Below are positions 8,316 through 18,100 of a stretch of DNA of 44,369 bases, piece after piece. The DNA lies in IMG/VR virus record IMGVR_UViG_3300025789_000067, positions 1-44,369 of that record; one strand, given 5' to 3'. Origin of the DNA: a virus. The stretch's first letter is position 1, and each line of letters opens with the position of its first letter. The notes under the pieces are model-generated. The model saw only the letters and a program-made list of their open reading frames with translations, did not search any database and was not told where the DNA came from. The position numbers and the translations under genes are program-made.

Positions 8316-8746
8316 TAACACCTCAATTTCCATATTCTGGTAGTCAAGTTATTATAACTTCAGATAGATTAGTATTCCATTCAAGAAAAGATGGAATATA
8401 TTTATTTGGAAAAGCTACTGTTGGATTATCTTCTATAGGTACTATTAATCTAGATTCAAAAGAGAGAGTTTTAATAGATTCTCCAAAAATAGAATTAGGA
8501 CATAAAGCTGAACAACAGGGTGAACAAGTAGTATTAGGAAATTCTCTAGTAGCTTTACTAACTGAATTAAATCAAAGTTTAGCTATATTAGCAACAACAC
8601 TAAGTCAATCAGATGGAACTACTTTACCAACTATAAAAGGATCATTTACAGGTTTACAAGTAGCTGGTACATATTTAAATACTGCTACTAATAATATAAG
8701 TAATATGCTAAATAATGTATTATCAAATACAACTTATACAACATAA
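8312..8746 (+). CDS. Spike C-terminal beta-structure protein
   Basis: The 144-residue product opens with short alternating beta strands (VIITSDRLVFHSRKDGIYLFG, GTINLDSKERVLIDSPKIELG) like the shaft of gp5/VgrG-type spikes, where each strand repeats a D-S/K pattern. The second half is helical and Thr/Ser-rich. It overlaps the gp5-like gene by 4 nt and shares its stop/start bases with the next gene, so translation is coupled. Most likely the two products together form the spike that T4 makes from one polypeptide. An alternative is a separate spike-associated protein. Confidence 0.6.
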   Translation: MITPQFPYSGSQVIITSDRLVFHSRKDGIYLFGKATVGLSSIGTINLDSKERVLIDSPKIELGHKAEQQGEQVVLGNSLVALLTELNQSLAILATTLSQSDGTTLPTIKGSFTGLQVAGTYLNTATNNISNMLNNVLSNTTYTT

Positions 8747-10560
8747 TGGCTCAGAATACTCAATTAGCTAGATTATCAGATGAATTAGAAAAAATAAGGA
8801 AAGCCTTAGATCAATATACCCATGTTAATAATACTTTAAAAAATAGTAAAAAAACAAATGCCACAGGTCTATCAGCTGTATTAAAAAATATATGGACAAC
8901 TTTAAAAGATTATACTTCTAAACTCCCAGAATTATTTTTTGGAAAAAGTAGTACTAATTCTAATGAAAAAGCAGCTAATCCTATGGATTATGGTTTAGCA
9001 TATATAACTGGGATTTTAGCTTCTATAGATCTATGTTCTATAATCAATACTCTTGAAAATTTAGCTGGTAAAATAAGTATACAGAATAAATTCAATCCTA
9101 GTCAGAATCCTCCACCAAATGACCCAAAGTGGAAAATTCAAAAATTAGCATATGATATTCAAAAATCTATAGATGTTTTTGAAAGTGCTTATGCAGTAGC
9201 AAGTGATCCTTCTACAATTATAATTAATCTAATATCTGAAATATCTCCAAATTTAACTAGATTAACTACTGATAATTATTTAGGATCAAGTGAGATTAGA
9301 AAAGCTTATCCACAAGTAGATACTATAAATAATTATATTATAGATGTAGTAAAAAAGTTTTCAAATATCAATGTAATATCTAATTCTGATAAAACTACAA
9401 TTGATAAGATATTAAAAACTATTACTCTAATAAGACAATCCTGCGTACTAATTCAAGGTTTAACATCACCAGCTAATCTTGCAACATACGCAGCAAATAT
9501 ACTAGATCCTGGAGTATTTAAAACTATTGATAAATTAGGAGTAGATAACATAAATCCAAAAGAACTTACAAAAATAATTTCTCAAATAGATGGAGTAAGT
9601 AAAACAATCAATAATATACTGGGAGTTATAATTAGATATTTAAATTTTATAAAATTAATAATAAGAACTTCTCTTGTACTTATTAAAATATTTAAAATAA
9701 TAATCCAATTTTTAGATACATTACCACTTCCTAATATGTATACCACTACAGGAACAACTACTACATTTGCAAAAAAATCTACTAAATTAGAGCAATATGT
9801 AGATGATACAGTGGGTTTATTAAATGAAGTTAATGTTTTTATTTCTTTAATAGTAGGCATATTGCAAGGAGTAGTAGATGCTATAAATATTATAGTAGGT
9901 GATTTAGATACTATAGCAAGTAATTTAAGATCATGTTCAAGGGATGGAAGTAATACTGCTTTAAATCCGCTTGCAGACTCTTTAGAGGCTACTTCTAGAT
10001 CATTAAAAGATAATAATAATGAAATAATCGGATTTATAAAAAACTACAATGGAAAGCAAAAGAATACTACAAATACATATCAAGGATATACTATTCAAAT
10101 AATAACTGAAAAAATACAAGATCAACAAGTTCAAAAACTTACAATACCTAGACGTTTTGGCATAGCATTAAATTCAGATAATATTGAAGTTGTAGAATCT
10201 ACTCCAACATTTGCATCAGATGATAATATAATTATAGATGAAGTAAAACTGCTTTTAGCAACAAAAGGATTAATAAAACCACAAAATTCACCAAGTGCAT
10301 TTACAAGTGCTCAACAAGATATTATAACTCAAGCTTCTAATATTTTAGAAATAGATAATATATTAACATATGAGACGCCAGAAGATAATCCAGATGAACA
10401 AATGGACTCTCCAGATAATGAAAATGATGATAGTGGACTTGGAGTAAATGCGTATTTTAATAAAACTAAAGGTGGAAGAAAATTAAGAAGAAGAGTGCAA
10501 AATAAAATGAATGCTAAAAGAATTCAATTGACTAATGATTTAAAAGCGGCTAAAAATTAA
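8746..10560 (+). CDS. Large helical virion protein, possibly baseplate hub or tape-measure-like
   Basis: The 604-residue product is predicted to be mainly helical. It has long hydrophobic stretches around 293-325 (IIRYLNFIKLIIRTSLVLIK) and 365-390 (VNVFISLIVGILQGVVDAI), an acidic section near 555-575 and a strongly basic C-terminus (KGGRKLRRRVQNK). These properties suit a tail interior protein that interacts with membranes during DNA delivery, such as a hub or tape measure, but no diagnostic motif is present. It lies between the spike genes and the gp25-like gene. The structural role is an inference from position and composition. Confidence 0.55.
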   Translation: MAQNTQLARLSDELEKIRKALDQYTHVNNTLKNSKKTNATGLSAVLKNIWTTLKDYTSKLPELFFGKSSTNSNEKAANPMDYGLAYITGILASIDLCSIINTLENLAGKISIQNKFNPSQNPPPNDPKWKIQKLAYDIQKSIDVFESAYAVASDPSTIIINLISEISPNLTRLTTDNYLGSSEIRKAYPQVDTINNYIIDVVKKFSNINVISNSDKTTIDKILKTITLIRQSCVLIQGLTSPANLATYAANILDPGVFKTIDKLGVDNINPKELTKIISQIDGVSKTINNILGVIIRYLNFIKLIIRTSLVLIKIFKIIIQFLDTLPLPNMYTTTGTTTTFAKKSTKLEQYVDDTVGLLNEVNVFISLIVGILQGVVDAINIIVGDLDTIASNLRSCSRDGSNTALNPLADSLEATSRSLKDNNNEIIGFIKNYNGKQKNTTNTYQGYTIQIITEKIQDQQVQKLTIPRRFGIALNSDNIEVVESTPTFASDDNIIIDEVKLLLATKGLIKPQNSPSAFTSAQQDIITQASNILEIDNILTYETPEDNPDEQMDSPDNENDDSGLGVNAYFNKTKGGRKLRRRVQNKMNAKRIQLTNDLKAAKN

Positions 10561-10583
10561 AAAGTAAACATATTTATTTTTAT

Positions 10584-11030
10584 ATGACAAAAACTCAGTT
10601 ATTTAGGAAAATAATACGCGAAGAAGTTCAAAAGGCTATTAGAGAAGAAATGCCAGCAATCTTTAAAGAGCTAAAAGCGCCTAGTACCACTACTAAAAGT
10701 GCTATTAAAGAAAGATTAGAGGATAATTTTGGCGTGCCACTTACTTTAAATACTAAACCGGCAGCCCTTCAACAACCAATATTTAAAACATCTAATTCTA
10801 TTAGTAGTCTTATGAATGAAACTTTTATAAGTATGACAAGTGATGATGTTAATTCTTTTGGTTCTGGGAACGCAATGCCTTTTCAACCTAATGAAGTTTC
10901 AGTAGGTGGCGTAGACGAAATGCTCTCTACAGCAAGAAAAAGTAGTAATTTAGATGCAGTAGTTGTAAATACTGTTCCTGATTTTAGTAATCTTATGGAT
11001 TCTATGTTAAGTAGAGGTCTAATAAAATAA
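10584..11030 (+). CDS. Small virion-associated protein
   Basis: The 148-residue product begins with a charged amphipathic helix (FRKIIREEVQKAIREEM, about 7-23) and continues as a low-complexity Ser/Asn-rich region ending with DSMLSRGLIK. I do not recognise its family. It sits 6 nt before the gp25-like wedge gene in the late operon, so it is probably a minor structural or assembly protein. No enzyme motif, signal peptide or membrane span is present. Confidence 0.6.
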   Translation: MTKTQLFRKIIREEVQKAIREEMPAIFKELKAPSTTTKSAIKERLEDNFGVPLTLNTKPAALQQPIFKTSNSISSLMNETFISMTSDDVNSFGSGNAMPFQPNEVSVGGVDEMLSTARKSSNLDAVVVNTVPDFSNLMDSMLSRGLIK

Positions 11031-11036
11031 TAAAAA

Positions 11037-11450
11037 ATGGCATATAATCCAGTACAAATACCGATAGTAGATCTAAAACCTTCTACAGCATTAGGAGTAG
11101 CTATACCTTTTGAGTCACCCTCGGCATTTACTTCGGTATATACTACATTAGAGCAGACTAAGTATAATATTATAAATTATATGCTGACTAATCCAGGAGA
11201 AAGACCATTTAATATAAATTTTGGAGCTGGATTAAGAGAAAGATTATTTAATCCAATTGAACAAGCAGATCTTGACAGTCTAAAATTGACTATAAGTAAT
11301 CAAATTGAAGCCTACTTTCCAAATGTACTTGTAGTTAGTTTAAATATTACAGGTGTACCAGATGAAAATTCAATTATGATAGATTTGACATATACTTTAA
11401 AAAATATAAAATCAAGCGATAGCTTAACTTTAAAAATTCAAAATAGCTAA
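11037..11450 (+). CDS. Baseplate wedge protein, gp25-like
   Basis: The 137-residue product has the size and core motif of the gp25/W family: INYMLTNPGERPFNINFGAG, near 42-61, followed by LRERLFNP. In T4, gp25 is a small baseplate wedge subunit that triggers sheath assembly. The next gene is the gp6-like wedge protein, the usual partner, with only 2 nt between them. The gene lacks a Shine-Dalgarno sequence; the ATG follows an A-rich leader. The assignment is among the safest in this operon. Confidence 0.9.
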   Translation: MAYNPVQIPIVDLKPSTALGVAIPFESPSAFTSVYTTLEQTKYNIINYMLTNPGERPFNINFGAGLRERLFNPIEQADLDSLKLTISNQIEAYFPNVLVVSLNITGVPDENSIMIDLTYTLKNIKSSDSLTLKIQNS

Positions 11451-11452
11451 TA

Positions 11453-13291
11453 ATGGCAGACCAGAATATAGATATTAAATATTTAAATAAAAATTTTGAT
11501 TCATTTAAAAATGATTTGATAGAATATGCAAAAGCATATTATCCAACTGTATATACAGACTTCAATCAAGCATCTCCTGGTAGTATGTTTATTGAAATGG
11601 CTTCTTATATTGGAGATGTGCTATCTTTTTATTTAGATAATCAAATTCAAGAGACTTTTATTCAGTATGCAAAGCAAAGTAATAATTTATATACTCTTGC
11701 ATATATGTTAGGATATAGACCAAAAGTCATTTCAACTGCGCTTGTAAATTTAGATGTCTATCAACAAATTCCAGCTACTACAGTCGGTGGTTCACAAGTT
11801 CCAGATTTTACATATGCCTTAACTATAAATGAAGGAATGCAAGTAAAATCAAATATAAATAGTAATATAGTTTTTTATATGCCTGATAGAATAGATTTTA
11901 CAATGTCATCTTCTCTAGATCCTACAGATATATCAGTATATTCTATTGATGGAACAGGTGCTCCTCAATCATATCTGCTTAAAAAAACTAGACAAGCGAT
12001 ATCTGGCCGAATTAAAACTGCAACATTTACTTTTGGAGCAGCTCAAAGATTTAATACAGTTACTATAAATGATTCAAATATAATTTCAATAGTATCAGCT
12101 GTAGATTCTCAAGGTAATAATTGGTATGAAGTCCCATATTTAGCTCAAGATTATATTTTAAGTGGATCTGTAAATACAGACCCCTCAACTAATAATCAAG
12201 TTCCATATTTGATGCAAAAAAATACAGTGAATAGGAGATTTACCTCAAGATTTCAATCTAATAATACTCTTTCTATAGAATTTGGAGCAGGTGTTAATTC
12301 AAATGCAGATTCAAATTATATTCCAAATCCAAATTCAATAAGTGTAGGTCTAGCACCTGGAGGATTAAGTCAAATGGGAACTGCATTTGATCCTACTAAT
12401 TTTGTAACTACTCAAACATATGGACTAGCTCCTGCAAATACAACTATTACAATTTCATATTTAGTTGGTGGTGGTGCTGCAGCAAATGTACTATCTAATC
12501 AATTAACTCAACCAATATCATATACAGTTACTGGAATAAATACATCTTATCAAAATACTATAGTAACTAATAATCCAAATCCAGCAACTGGAGGAGGAGA
12601 TGGCGATACTGCAGAAGAAATCAGAATGAATTCTATGGGAGAATTCCAAACTCAATATAGAGCAGTAACACAACAAGACTATCTTTCTAGAGCACTAAGC
12701 ATGCCGGGTCAATTTGGTAAAGTTGCAAAAGCCTATATTACAAAAGATGATATTACATTTAGTAATTATACTTCAAAAGATCCTTCAGAAAGAGATCCAA
12801 TTCTAGTTACTTTATATGCATTAAGTCTAGATTCTAATGGAAATCTTACACAAGCGTCAAATGAATTAATTAATAATTTAGCAACTTATTTGCAAAATTA
12901 TAGAATGCTAACTGATGCCATAAATATAAAACCAGGATATATTATCAACATTGGAGTTAGTTTTGATATTTCAATAAAAACACATTATAATCCACAAGAT
13001 GTGTTAGCAAGATGTATATTAGCAGTACAAAACTTTTTTAATATTGATAATTGGCAAATTAATCAGCCAATAATATTAAGTAATTTATACACTGCTATAG
13101 ATGGAGTAGATGGAGTAGTAACTGTTAAAAATGTGACTATATCAAATTTATCTGGAGATCAATATTCTCCTTATAGTTATGATATACCAGGCGCTACTAT
13201 AAATGAAGTAATATATCCTTCATTAGATCCTTCTATATTTGAAGTTAAATATCCAAATACTGATATATCTGGAAGAGTTGTACCTTTATAA
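11453..13291 (+). CDS. Baseplate wedge protein, gp6/J-like
   Basis: The 612-residue product has the N-terminal signature of gp6/J-type baseplate proteins, FNQASPGSMFIEMASYIGD (near 38-56), and then LYTLAYMLGYRPK. The middle shows the expected beta-rich region and a GGGDGDTAEEIRMNS segment followed by FQTQYRAVTQQDYLSRAL (about 398-415), typical of the family. In contractile tails the dimeric gp6 ring ties the wedges around the hub. It directly follows the gp25-like gene. Length is close to T4 gp6 (660 residues). Confidence 0.88.
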   Translation: MADQNIDIKYLNKNFDSFKNDLIEYAKAYYPTVYTDFNQASPGSMFIEMASYIGDVLSFYLDNQIQETFIQYAKQSNNLYTLAYMLGYRPKVISTALVNLDVYQQIPATTVGGSQVPDFTYALTINEGMQVKSNINSNIVFYMPDRIDFTMSSSLDPTDISVYSIDGTGAPQSYLLKKTRQAISGRIKTATFTFGAAQRFNTVTINDSNIISIVSAVDSQGNNWYEVPYLAQDYILSGSVNTDPSTNNQVPYLMQKNTVNRRFTSRFQSNNTLSIEFGAGVNSNADSNYIPNPNSISVGLAPGGLSQMGTAFDPTNFVTTQTYGLAPANTTITISYLVGGGAAANVLSNQLTQPISYTVTGINTSYQNTIVTNNPNPATGGGDGDTAEEIRMNSMGEFQTQYRAVTQQDYLSRALSMPGQFGKVAKAYITKDDITFSNYTSKDPSERDPILVTLYALSLDSNGNLTQASNELINNLATYLQNYRMLTDAINIKPGYIINIGVSFDISIKTHYNPQDVLARCILAVQNFFNIDNWQINQPIILSNLYTAIDGVDGVVTVKNVTISNLSGDQYSPYSYDIPGATINEVIYPSLDPSIFEVKYPNTDISGRVVPL

Positions 13292-13300
13292 TATAAAAAT

Positions 13301-13762
13301 ATGAATTGGCATAAATTATCTGAAGAATCAAGAAGTTTTGGACAAAAATTAGCTGATAGTGTTGCAGCAGGTATGGGATCTTGGAAATTTATAATTATTC
13401 AGACCTTTATTGTAGCAATATGGATGATATTAAATGTAGTAGGGTGGTGTTATCATTGGGATGTATATCCTTTTATTCTACTAAATCTTGTTTTTTCTAC
13501 TCAAGCTGCCTATGCTGCACCAATCATAATGATGGCACAAAATAGACAAAATGAAAGAGACAGACATAATGCTGAAGTAGATCATAATGTTAATTTAAAT
13601 AATAAAAAAGAAATTCAAAATATTATAATAAAATTAAACTTTATAGAAATAGATAAATTAAATAAAATAATAGAAGTTATAGAAAAAATAAGTTCTCATA
13701 ATCATCAACATCTAGAAGATATTTTAGAACATATAAAAGATATAAAAGAAAAAATAAAATAA
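13301..13762 (+). CDS. DUF1003 family membrane protein
   Basis: The 153-residue product shows the DUF1003 pattern: LADSVAAGMGSWKFIIIQT, two membrane helices (about 29-47 and 56-76), the loop DVYPFILLNLVFSTQAAY, then APIIMMAQNRQNERDRHNAE and a helical tail. DUF1003 proteins are bacterial inner-membrane proteins of unknown function and are not a standard part of phage tails. The gene sits cleanly between baseplate genes, 9 nt after the gp6-like gene and 1 nt before the next, so it is expressed late. It may have been acquired from a host to alter the membrane during infection or lysis; that role is a guess. Confidence 0.85.
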   Translation: MNWHKLSEESRSFGQKLADSVAAGMGSWKFIIIQTFIVAIWMILNVVGWCYHWDVYPFILLNLVFSTQAAYAAPIIMMAQNRQNERDRHNAEVDHNVNLNNKKEIQNIIIKLNFIEIDKLNKIIEVIEKISSHNHQHLEDILEHIKDIKEKIK

Positions 13763-13763
13763 A

Positions 13764-14855
13764 ATGGCAGTATATAAAATATTTCCTACTCAAGATGCTA
13801 CAATATACTCATCTATACCTTCTCAAAATACAGGTCTTGATGAGATCTTAGAAGTAGGGTGCTTTAATTCACAGGTCGCACTTTCTATAGCAGAGTCAAA
13901 TACTGCTGATGATATTAGAAGAACTCTAATAAAATTTAGTAATTCAGATATAAGTTCTGTTATGTCTCTTATATCAGGATCGTATATTTCAAATTTAAGA
14001 TTATTTTTAGCAAATGCTGAAAATTTAAGCATGCCATATACTCTTTTAGTTGATCAACTTTCTTTTGATTGGTCTATGGGTACTGGAAAAAAACAAGATT
14101 ATCCAGTAGTTACAAATGGAGTTTGTTGGACAAATAGTGGATCTTACTCTTCTTCTTATGATACTGGTTGGGCTACAAGTTACTATTTAACTATAGGCGG
14201 CGGCGGATTTACTACTACTTCACAAATAAGTCAAAGTTTTCAATATAAAGATAATAAAGACCTTAATGTAAATGTTACTCCTATTGTTCAAAATTGGGTT
14301 TCAGACAGTACTACAAATCATGGATTTATTGTAAAATTACCATCTGGAGTTGAAGATAACCCAAATAGTCTAATAGGATTAAGCTTTTTTAGTTTAGATA
14401 CACATACTATATATCCACCTACTTTAGAATTTAAATGGGATGATAGTAATTATTCTACTGGTAGTCTAGTTGTAGCAAATAATAGTAATATAGTAGTTAA
14501 ATTAAGTAATAATGTAGGAAGTTTTAAAAATGATACAAAAAAATATATTTTTAATGTATCAGTAAGAGATAAATTCCCAACTAGATCATTTGTAACATCA
14601 TCAGTATACACAGTAAATGAGGCTCTACCTCAAACATCATATTGGGCATTACAAGATGTTAAAACTGAGGAGATGGTTATAGATTTTGATACTCAGTACA
14701 CTAAAATCAGTTGTAGTTCATCAGGATCTTATTTTCCAATTTATATGTCTGGATTAGAACCTGAAAGATATTATAAAATACTTATAAGAGTAGATCTTCC
14801 TAGTGGAGAATCTATAGATATTGATAGTAATAATCAATTTAAAATCACTAGATAA
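13764..14855 (+). CDS. Structural protein with DNRLRE/CBM-like beta domain
   Basis: The 363-residue product begins with the pattern VYKIFPTQDATIYSSIPSQN, a DxTI strand, then a regular LEVG strand and RRTLIKFS. This layout is typical of DNRLRE-type carbohydrate-binding or surface modules. Later segments (NVTPIVQNWV, GFIVKLPSG, GLSFFSLDTHTIYPPTLEFKW) fit the same jelly-roll domain. The last third, beginning near 240, is a second beta domain. In a late operon it is likely an exposed baseplate or fibre-attachment protein that may bind host glycans. The domain assignment is by pattern and the binding role is inferred. Confidence 0.6.
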   Translation: MAVYKIFPTQDATIYSSIPSQNTGLDEILEVGCFNSQVALSIAESNTADDIRRTLIKFSNSDISSVMSLISGSYISNLRLFLANAENLSMPYTLLVDQLSFDWSMGTGKKQDYPVVTNGVCWTNSGSYSSSYDTGWATSYYLTIGGGGFTTTSQISQSFQYKDNKDLNVNVTPIVQNWVSDSTTNHGFIVKLPSGVEDNPNSLIGLSFFSLDTHTIYPPTLEFKWDDSNYSTGSLVVANNSNIVVKLSNNVGSFKNDTKKYIFNVSVRDKFPTRSFVTSSVYTVNEALPQTSYWALQDVKTEEMVIDFDTQYTKISCSSSGSYFPIYMSGLEPERYYKILIRVDLPSGESIDIDSNNQFKITR

Positions 14856-15193
14856 TGGAAGATGTAAATTTAATAAAACAAGTTAGAGGAATAAATACCT
14901 ATTCTAAAGTAGTAGATATTTCATTTTCTGAACTAGTTACTCCTGTTATTACTGGATCAGCATCAACTGTATCAGTAGCTGATTTTTTTAATTACTATGA
15001 TCAGTTATTTTTTGATATACCAGTATCAGGATCTATAAATTCACATTCATACCTAGTTGAAAAAAGTACTCAATATATAGGCGGATCTGTAGCAGATCAA
15101 GAAAAACAGGCTCTTATAGAAGAAATAAATTCTCTTAGAGAGCAATTAATACAATTAAATTCAACATATCTTAATATTTCACAATTATCATAA
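14855..15193 (+). CDS. Small structural protein with C-terminal coiled coil
   Basis: The 112-residue product has a beta-rich first half and a C-terminal coiled coil (ADQEKQALIEEINSLREQLI, from about 80). It shares stop/start bases with both neighbours (TAATG on each side), so its translation is coupled to the preceding beta-domain protein and to the giant wedge protein. The coiled coil suggests an oligomer that joins baseplate parts. I do not recognise a family. Confidence 0.65.
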   Translation: MEDVNLIKQVRGINTYSKVVDISFSELVTPVITGSASTVSVADFFNYYDQLFFDIPVSGSINSHSYLVEKSTQYIGGSVADQEKQALIEEINSLREQLIQLNSTYLNISQLS

Positions 15194-18100
15194 TGGCTGA
15201 TATAGTAAATATAAAATACGCGGGTTCTGGGATAGAATCTCAAGTCTATAATTCAAAAGATGACGCTCTGATTACGAGCAATTTTATCTATACTAAATTT
15301 GGAGATCCAAATGATTACATAGAAATGTTTATCTATGATCTAAACGGAAATCTTATAGATAGTGTATACAATATGACATCATATAATCCAGGTCCTGGAA
15401 TAAATCCATCAACTGGTTTACATAATGCTATAACATTAGATCCTCAAGGTGATTTAGCTGCAAGAGGATATGATAGAGGTTCTCTTAATGTTCAATATAA
15501 TTTTCATAGAAATCTATTTAATTCTTCATATGGTAATTTTTATTGGATTAAAGAAATATCACCTAGTAGAACTGAGATTAAAATAGCAAGTCAGAATATA
15601 AATAATACAAGTATTCTTTCTGGATATAATCAGTATCAAGCATATATTGCAAGTTTAAATTATTATAATGATTTCTATTTAAATTTTGGAAATAATAAAA
15701 CTATAATTGCAGTAAATGTAGCCTATACTGAAGATGCTGATGGATCATATTTACTTATAAAATTATATGAGCCTCTGCCGTTTGATTATGGGGATAAAGA
15801 TCAATTTTGGATAGTTGAAAAATTAGCTGAAAATGTAACATATAATGTAGATATTCAAGTTGAATCAGTTCAAACAATACAACAAAATGCACTAAGAGGT
15901 CCAAATTTTAATGTAAATATAAATCAACAAACAGGACAAAGCACTCCATATTATACATACTCAAGTATGTTTTCTACTTCTGTTAGTAGCTCTTTCCAAA
16001 AAATGATGAGCTATTATCAAGATAAATCTATATCAATAAATGTAGATTATACTAATTTTTCTAATTTTATTCATTTCTCAAGTGCGACTGCGAGGATTAA
16101 TAATTTTGTTGAAAAAATAACAAATATAGAAAATTATAATAGTCAAATAGCCCAGCAATTAGCTATAGCAGGTGGCATTACTAATACTATAGTAAGTTCT
16201 TCTATAATTAATTTACAAAATAATATAGATGATATTATTACTAATTTTGATAGTTATGAGTATTATTTATATTATACATCTGGAACATTTGCATGGCCAA
16301 AAACTAATTCTACTCAACCCTATACATTATATTCTGTAACATCATCTCAGGCTACAAATTGGTTAGGATCTCAAACTACTCTTCCAAGTAATACCGGAAT
16401 TAGTATTTTATATTCTGCTTCTTATTATGATTCTACAAATAAAGATATATTAAGCGCTGTAGTACCTCAATATATACAAGATGATAGTAATAATACGCCA
16501 TATATAACTTTTGTTAATATGGTAGCTCAGCTTTTTGATAATATATGGTTGTATTACAAAGATGTTACAAATAGATTTAATGCAACTAATAATCCAAATA
16601 CAGGAATATCTCCAGATTTAGTAGCTGATGCTCTTATTAATTTAGGTTTAACTCTATATACAAATACAAATATTTCTGATAATTTATATTATAGTCTTTT
16701 TGGTATAAATCAAGATGGATCATTACTTCCACCAACAGGATCTGAAAATATAAATAATTATGTTACTTCATCAATAAGTACTTTAGCTGCAGATTCTATA
16801 CAAAAAGAATTATATAAAAGATTATATCATAATATACCATATCTTTATAAAACTAAAGGCACAAGAGAGAGTATAAAAGCACTCACTAATATTTTTGGAG
16901 TTCCTGATTCAATTCTTGAAATAAATGAATTTGGAGGAAATTATACATATGATGTTACTAAACCTGGATTAGATTATATAAATGATAATAAAATATCATT
17001 ACCTGGAATTTCAGAAATTTCACAAGAATTAAATCCATATACTACCTTACAATCATATGATAATTCTTCATATAGATTAAATTCAAGAAATTTAGAATTT
17101 GGATTTTCGCCTTCTGATGAAATAAATTCAACAATAGTATCTGCATCTTTAAGTGGATATGCATTTCCTTTTATAATAGATACATATATAGGAAATCCAA
17201 TAGATCAATATTCATCTAGCTATAGTGAATTAAATGATTTTAGAAATTTTGTATTTTCAGACTTATTAAGTAGTAATAATGGACTACCATATACTCATAA
17301 TATATATGAATATATTAGACTTTTAAAATATTATAATAATACGCTATTTAAAATAGTACAAGATTTTGTACCAGCTAGAACAAATTTATCCAAAGGGTTA
17401 ATTGTAAAATCTCATGTATTAGAAAGAAATAAGTATGCTAGAAATGAACCTGAAATAGATTCAAGTATTAATTTTTCTCAATCTATAGAGACAAGTACTG
17501 TAACTGGTAGTGATGGTGGATTAATACAGTTTTCTACTTATAATAAAACTTCTACGCCTTTTAAAGTAGTTCCTTTATCTAATCCAAGTGGTGCAAATTT
17601 CTCATATGCATCAGTAAATACTGTGAATAATTATAGTTGGGAAAAATATACTGGAGAATTTGGTGGATCAGAAATATCTGCTAATTATTCTCCATTTGAT
17701 CAAATAGACTATTCTTCTTATACTTCTCCAGTAGTATCTTCAAATGGCATATATCCATATTGTGTAGATACATATGTAAAAAATACGGATTCTAATCCTC
17801 ATACTATAGGATGGCATGATTGTATGGGATATTCTCATACATACACTGTAGGAAGTGGAGTAACATATCATTTAGGATGTATAAATTCTGGCAGCGCAGG
17901 TGGAGGTCCTTCTTATATGATAATTACAGATAGTGGATCTTGTTCTTCTATGTTTTCTGGTATAAATTATGGTGGTATATATAATAATGTAAGTAGTTCT
18001 GTAAAATCAAATATTATAAATGAGGCAGAATATAGTTATGGAATAAATCAACCAATAAATTTACCTAATTTAATTTCCCAATCAGGATGTCAAAGTTGTT

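Noticed and set aside
9582-9860. Minus-strand frame inside the 604-residue virion protein gene
   Set aside because: Shadow frame in a continuous, coupled plus-strand operon with no leader or neighbours.
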